A DNA stretch of 64,000 nucleotides from Nyssa sinensis. Lineage: Eukaryota > Streptophyta > Magnoliopsida > Cornales > Nyssaceae. The notes beneath the pieces were generated by a model that saw only the letters and a program-made list of their open reading frames with translations, was not told where the DNA came from and made no database searches. Location of the stretch: positions 62,001 through 126,000 of the forward strand of contig VIRR01000489.1 in the NCBI GenBank assembly GCA_008638375.1. The letters are read 5' to 3'. Made by a program: the position numbers and the translations under genes. Shown here one piece after another: positions 60,082-64,000 of the stretch (position 1 is the first letter of the stretch; every line of letters begins with the position of its first letter).

Positions 60082-60375
60082 CTTATTAGTGACGCTCACT
60101 GAGCGTCACTAATAAGACCCTGAGCGTCGCTAATGCTAAATTGTCACTATTTACGACGCCTAATCGAGCGTCGCCAATAATTTTACCTATTAGCGACGCC
60201 TCTGTGCGTCGCCAATAGTCATGTGCGTGTCGCTAATAGTTTCGTGCCTAATTTTTTACGGTTTTTTCCATATTATTCACGACACACGACTGGGCGTCGT
60301 GAAAAGTGACTTTTAGCGAGGCTTTTCGTGCGTCACTAATAATGAGCGTAGCCAAAAATATGTTTTTTTGTAGTG
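60082..60375 (-). repeat. CACTA terminal inverted repeat and subterminal repeat array
   Basis: Within 290 bases, forms of ATTAGCGACGC and GCGTCGCTAAT alternate in both orientations, each pair able to fold into a hairpin. 60082-60116 is a perfect 35-base palindrome (17-base arms around one C) beginning CTTATTAGTGACGCTCA. Arrays like this are where CACTA accessory proteins bind. The terminal CACTACAAAAAAA closes the element at 60375. Confidence 0.85.
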
Positions 60376-61004
60376 ATTGCACCATTGTTATAAGGGGAGT
60401 TCAAGTCCCTCTAGAGCAGAATGAGCTAGCAAGGCTGCTTGGAAGGCTAGCCACACCGTTCACCCCTGCCATAATGGCAGAAGAGAAGCCCAAGAAGTTT
60501 ATAGTCCCGAAATTCACTCCTTACGATGGGATTGGGGACCCTAGGGACCACCTTTCCTATTACCAACACACTATGGCCTTACATGGGGCTTCAGACGCCT
60601 TTATGTGCCGTACCTTCATAACCAGCCTCACTAGCCCAGCTTTGAAGTGGTTTCACCACCTTCCACCGAACTCAGTCACCAGTTTCTATGAGCTTGGAAG
60701 GCGATTCCTTGACAGGTTCATGACCAATAGAAGACTGAGAAAGGGTCCCAAGTTCTTGTTGAATGTAAAACAGACCAAAGAGGAGTCCCTCAGAGAGTAC
60801 ATTGCGCGTTTCAATACCGAACTCACTAAGATTATAGACTGCAGTTCCAGCTTCCTGGTGGCTGCCCTGACCTCTGGCTTTGCCCAAAGAGGTTTTAGGG
60901 ACTCCTTGACAAAGAGCCCTCCCGCCGACATGGCAGCCCTTATGGATAAGGCCAAAAAATACATAAATCTAGAAGAAGCAAAAAAATACCTCCCCGAAGT
61001 CTAG
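60376..61004 (+). pseudogene. Tat-type gag (Retrotrans_gag), 5'-truncated
   Basis: Open from the CACTA junction to the stop at 61002-61004: ATPFTPAIMAEEKPKKFIVP, FTPYDGIGDPRDHLSYYQHT, CRTFITSLTSPALKWFHHLP, SVTSFYELGRRFLDRFMTNR and RRLRKGPKFLLNVKQTKEES are the conserved gag blocks. It forms the particle shell around element RNA. The reading frame also runs back into the CACTA end, so the ATG at 60306 is not the gag start. Confidence 0.9.
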
Positions 61005-61269
61005 GGAGCAAGCTCAGAAGGATGATGTGAAGAAGGATGGCCAGAAAAAGGATGATCAAAAAAGGGAATCTGGTACAACCAGATAAAGAGACAGAAGCCC
61101 AAAAAAAAAAGCAGTGCCTAGAGTTCCCTTTAACGCCGCTCCAAGGGGATTCACCAGCTTCACTCGACTAAATGCCTCCTTGAATCACATACTTTTGTAG
61201 GTCCGATCTTGGGAGAATCTAAGGTGTCCAAAACAACTAAGAGGAAATCAAAACCTCCAAGATCAGCCC

Positions 61270-61385
61270 TAGTACTGTGACTTCCACAAAGACTGTGGGC
61301 ACACGACTAATACGTGCCAGGCCCTCAAACATGAAATCGAGCAGCTTATAAGGAGAGGTCGTCTGCAAGAATTCATCAGACAGGA
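61270..61385 (+). pseudogene. Tat gag zinc-knuckle segment
   Basis: YCDFHKDCGHTTNTCQALKH followed by EIEQLIRRGRLQEFIRQ. The CxxHxxxGHxTxxC spacing is the one used by Tat-type Gag in place of the usual CCHC. A stop stands just before it, and frameshifts separate it from gag. Confidence 0.8.
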
Positions 61386-61743
61386 CGGGGGGCAAAACCC
61401 CCACAATGAAAGACCCCAGTAAGGAAAACCTGACCAAAGGCCTGATTAGAGACAGGAACAAAGGGAAGGATGGAATAAGCCTCAGCGACAGAACAATGAG
61501 GTTATCTTTGTCCTCCATGCAGACACCCTGATGACAAGGACTCCCAACAGAGCAAGAAAATGGTATGTTCGGGAGGCCAGAGCTACTCCCAGCATCCTAC
61601 CGATCTCCCACATTGAGAAAAGACTGAAACCAGTACCTGAGATCCAATTTTTGGATCAAGATCTTGTAGGGGTACACTGTCCTCACAGTGATGCCCTCGT
61701 CATCTCTCTCAAAATTGCCAACTTCTAGATCTGAAGAGTCCTG

Positions 61744-62028
61744 ATGGACATTGGAAGCTCTGCAAACGTCTTGTTCTACGAGCCCCTCAAACTAATGAAG
61801 CTTAATTTCAATGACATCAAACCCACAACCGTGATCATGGCAGGATTTGATGGGAATCTCAACACTCCACTAGGAAGGATTGACCTCCCTACTTCAGCAA
61901 GAAAGGAAGATGGACAAAAGACCACCATGGCAGAATACATGGTTCTGAATGCCAAGTCCCCTTACAATGTCATAATTGGGAGACCCTGGCTACATCAGAT
62001 AGGAGCAGTCACTTCAACCCTCCACTAG
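61744..62028 (+). pseudogene. Tat aspartic protease
   Basis: The open frame starts MDIGSSANVLFYEPLKLMKL, where the active site appears as DIGSS (family: DGGSS/DTGSS). It ends YNVIIGRPWLHQIGAVTSTL, the flap and C-terminal GRPxLH signature. Sequence further on (about 62070-62100, SRECYALALK) is the usual linker to RT. Confidence 0.82.
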
Positions 62029-62348
62029 TGTCTAAAGTACGTCCATAATCAGGCTATCTATTCTATCAGAGGGTGCCAACCGACTTCTAGAGAGTGTTAT
62101 GCTCTCGCCCTAAAAAAAAGGCTCCCAAATAGCAATTACTGTATGCTTGTGAGTGCGTGGATCTAGCCCTCACCCATCACCACGAGACAGAAGGCTGCCT
62201 CTCCAGAATCGACGAGCCACTAAGCCCTAGAGGAAGGGACAACAAGGCCAGTCACATTGGCGGCCCCATTAAAGTGCTAGTAAGCTCGGAATCACAAGGG
62301 CACTACCTATAGATTGGTCCAGACCTAACACTTGCCGAGCAGAATGAG

Positions 62349-62955
62349 ATGATAGAATTTTTGAAAGACAACCTCTCTGTGTTTGCTTGGGAGACAAAGG
62401 ATATGGAGGGCATAGATCCAGAACTAATCACTCACAGACTAATGGTAGATCCGGACCACCCACATGTGAGACAGAAAAGAAGGCCACTCGCTCCAGAACG
62501 GCACCAGTTCATCAATGAGGAAGTCCAAAGGCTACTTGAGGCCAAGATGATACGAGAAGTATTCTACCCCGAGTGGTTAGCCAATACCATTCTAGTCAAG
62601 AAGAAGAATGGTAAGTGAAGAGTCTGTGTTGACTATACAGATCGCAATAAATCTTGCCCCAGAAATAGTTTTCCCTTTCCAAGGATAGACCAACTAGTTG
62701 ACGCTATTGTAGGGCATGAACTCATGAGCTTCATGGATGCCTACTTAAGATGTAACCAAATCTAGATGTACCCTCCAGACCAGGAGAAAACAACATTTAT
62801 AACGAATGAGGTCTTTATTACTATAGAGTTATGCCGTTTAGATTAAAGAATGTTGGAGCCACATATCAGCGTCTGGTCAATAAGATGTTTAGCCCTCTGA
62901 TCGGCAGCAAGATGGAGGTTTACATTAATGACATGTTGATCAAGAGCCTTTGAAA
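62349..62955 (+). pseudogene. Tat reverse transcriptase, N-terminal two thirds
   Basis: FAWETKDMEGIDPELITHRL, RQKRRPLAPERHQFINEEVQ and EWLANTILVKKKNGK up to a TGA (62616-62618), then RVCVDYTDRNKSCPRNSFPF, SFMDAYLRCNQI and, after frameshifts, EVYINDMLIKS (62915-62948). The catalytic box YVDD has become YIND. Sequence after about 62955 no longer matches RT. Confidence 0.85.
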
Positions 62956-62984
62956 GAGCAACCACCCCCAAGGACAATTAAAGG

Positions 62985-63322
62985 AACACCAACTTCAGAA
63001 ACTCCATTTTCACTAGCTAACGGTGCCGAAGCAATGATTCCTGTGAAAAGTCAAAGTACCTACACTAAGAACTGAAGCATGATAGCGCAAGATGGCCAAC
63101 AACTCTTAAGTTAAGGCTGAAGCCCATCAGCTTTCAAATAGAGAGACCTCGTGATTCCAAACATCAAGGATCCCACTATCGGAAGGTTACCGCCCAACTG
63201 GGAGAACCCTTATAAAGTAACCAAAATTGTTAGACCTACCTTTTACGGGTTAGAAGATATGGTTGGGAGACCTGTAACTGGGCATTGGAGTACAGTACAC
63301 CTACGGAAGTATTATCAATGAA
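62985..63322 (+). pseudogene. Tat integrase C-terminal remnant
   Basis: ETPFSLANGAEAMIPVKS (about 62998-63050), then IKDPTIGRLPPNWENPYKVT and GRPVTGHWSTVHLRKYYQ with the natural TGA at 63320-63322. These blocks close Tat-type integrases. Everything between the RT catalytic box and this point is deleted. Confidence 0.82.
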
Positions 63323-63366
63323 GAGTCTTTCATTCTTTAAAAAATCTTCATCAAGAGTTCCTCTAT

Positions 63367-63995
63367 AATGTACAGACCCCCTGTTCTGGTCCACCAAATG
63401 TACAGTCTCCTTGGTCTGGTCCACCAAATGTACAGACCCTATGTCTGGTCCACTAAATGTACAAACCTTCTGGTCTGGTCCACCAAATGTACAAACCTTC
63501 TGGTCTAGTCTCCTAAATGTACATACCTTCTGGTCTGGTCCACCAAATGTACAGACCCTTTGTCTGGTCCACCTAATGTACAGACCTTCCAGTCTGGTCC
63601 ATCAAAATGTACAGACTTCGTGTTTGGTCCACCTAATGTACAAACCTTCTGGTCTGGTCCATCAAAATGTACAGACTTCGTGTCTGGTCTACCTAATGTA
63701 CAGACCTTCCGATCTGGTCCATCAAAATGTACAGACTTCGTGTCTGGTCCACCCAATGTACAAACCTTCTGGTCTAGTCCATCAAAATGTACAAACTTCG
63801 TGTTCGTCCATCCAAATGTACAGACTTCGTGTCTGGTCCATCTAAATGTACAGACCTCGTGTCTGGTCTAACTAAATGTACAGACCTCGTGTCTGGTCCA
63901 ACTAAATGTACAGACCTCGTGTCTGGTCCATCAAAATGTACAGACCTAGTGTCTGGTCCATTGAAATGTACAGACCTCATGGTCTGGTCCATCTA
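63367..63995 (+). repeat. Minisatellite, 29-31-bp monomer, 21 copies, in the 3' UTR of the Tat element
   Basis: Each monomer starts AATGTACAGACC and ends GGTCTGGTCC plus 4-5 bases. Monomer lengths are 30,30,29,30,30,30,29, then 31/29 alternating for four pairs (63575-63814), then 30 to the end. The alternating part is a 60-bp higher-order repeat. Monomers contain CAGACC-NNNN-GGTCTG inverted repeats. Tandem arrays between pol and the 3' LTR are known in Tat-lineage elements. Open frames in all directions are a by-product of the 30-base period. Confidence 0.95.
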
Positions 63996-64000
63996 AAGAC

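Larger units (their letters stand above)
53237..60375 (-). mobile_element. CACTA (En/Spm) DNA transposon, right end present, left end missing
   Basis: The right terminus on the minus strand reads CACTACAAAAAAA (60375-60363), preceded inward by about 290 bases of subterminal GCGACGC repeats. A TNP2-type transposase gene lies at 56682-53237. No matching CACTACAA end was found to the left, so the element is truncated there, possibly by sequence E. Flanking bases ATT (60376-60378) could be the 3-bp duplication but cannot be paired. Confidence 0.88.
60376..64000 (+). mobile_element. Tat-type Ty3/gypsy retrotransposon, interrupted by CACTA, runs off right edge
   Basis: Plus strand: gag, CCHC-like knuckle, protease, RT, C-terminal integrase and a 3' tandem array. 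Gag style, the YCDFHKDCGHTTNTC knuckle and the 3' array point to the Tat lineage. The N-terminal gag and 5' LTR are cut off by CACTA at 60375. RNase H and most of integrase are deleted. Confidence 0.85.

Noticed and set aside
63367..63995. Possible CRISPR array
   Set aside because: Monomers are contiguous and similar along their whole length, with no unique spacers, in a plant retrotransposon 3' UTR.
63411..63996. Long frames in several phases with 10-residue repeats
   Set aside because: A 30-bp tandem period keeps frames open by chance; frames are open on both strands, with no start context or domain.

Overview
The window is a stack of transposable elements from a flowering plant. No host gene was recognised. 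The assignment to plants rests on the families present: Ty1/copia elements with tRNA-Met primer sites, Ty3/gypsy chromoviruses (Tekay/Del type) with a C-terminal chromodomain and LTRs of 2.3-4.4 kb, a Tat-type gypsy element with a 3' tandem array, and a CACTA (En/Spm) transposon with a TNP2-type transposase. I cannot name the species.

Layout. 1-5253: Copia-1 (minus), running off the left edge; its 5' LTR cuts an older Copia reverse transcriptase (5254-5700). 7566-8140: a 575-bp MITE candidate with matching 7-bp flanks. 8958-18316: Gypsy-1 (plus), a chromovirus with a nearly complete pol frame, no recognisable gag, and LTRs truncated at opposite outer ends. 18317-22056: LTR D1 (minus), which ends inside the integrase of Gypsy-2 (22057-25419, plus). 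Gypsy-2's 3' LTR in turn ends inside a Copia-3 integrase (25420-25800, minus).

27515-47569 is a nested block, all minus strand. LTR B(a) and its polypurine tract are cut by Gypsy-A (30098-43776), a second copy of the Gypsy-1 family. Gypsy-A's 5' LTR is split by a 4223-bp solo LTR, B(b), with a perfect TCAGG duplication. LTR B(c) follows and ends inside the 5' LTR of Copia-2 (plus). Copia-2's gag is then cut at 48064 by LTR D2 (48065-52116).

52117-53236 is LTR-like sequence E. 53237-60375 is a CACTA transposon (minus) with a four-exon transposase carrying nine nonsense codons and no frameshift; its left end is missing. It interrupts the gag of a Tat-type gypsy element (60376-64000), which ends in a 29-31-bp minisatellite (21 monomers) with a 60-bp higher-order repeat.

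Nothing here looks functional. The coding remnants mostly carry nonsense codons and Asp-to-Asn changes of the C-to-T/G-to-A type expected from deamination of methylated cytosine. The more unusual signals are the LTR architecture (repeated GACTC-ATTGAGTC modules, tRNA-like promoter boxes, a GGG-CCC hairpin at fixed distance from the LTR end), a gag-less chromovirus family, the CACTA subterminal palindromes and the minisatellite.
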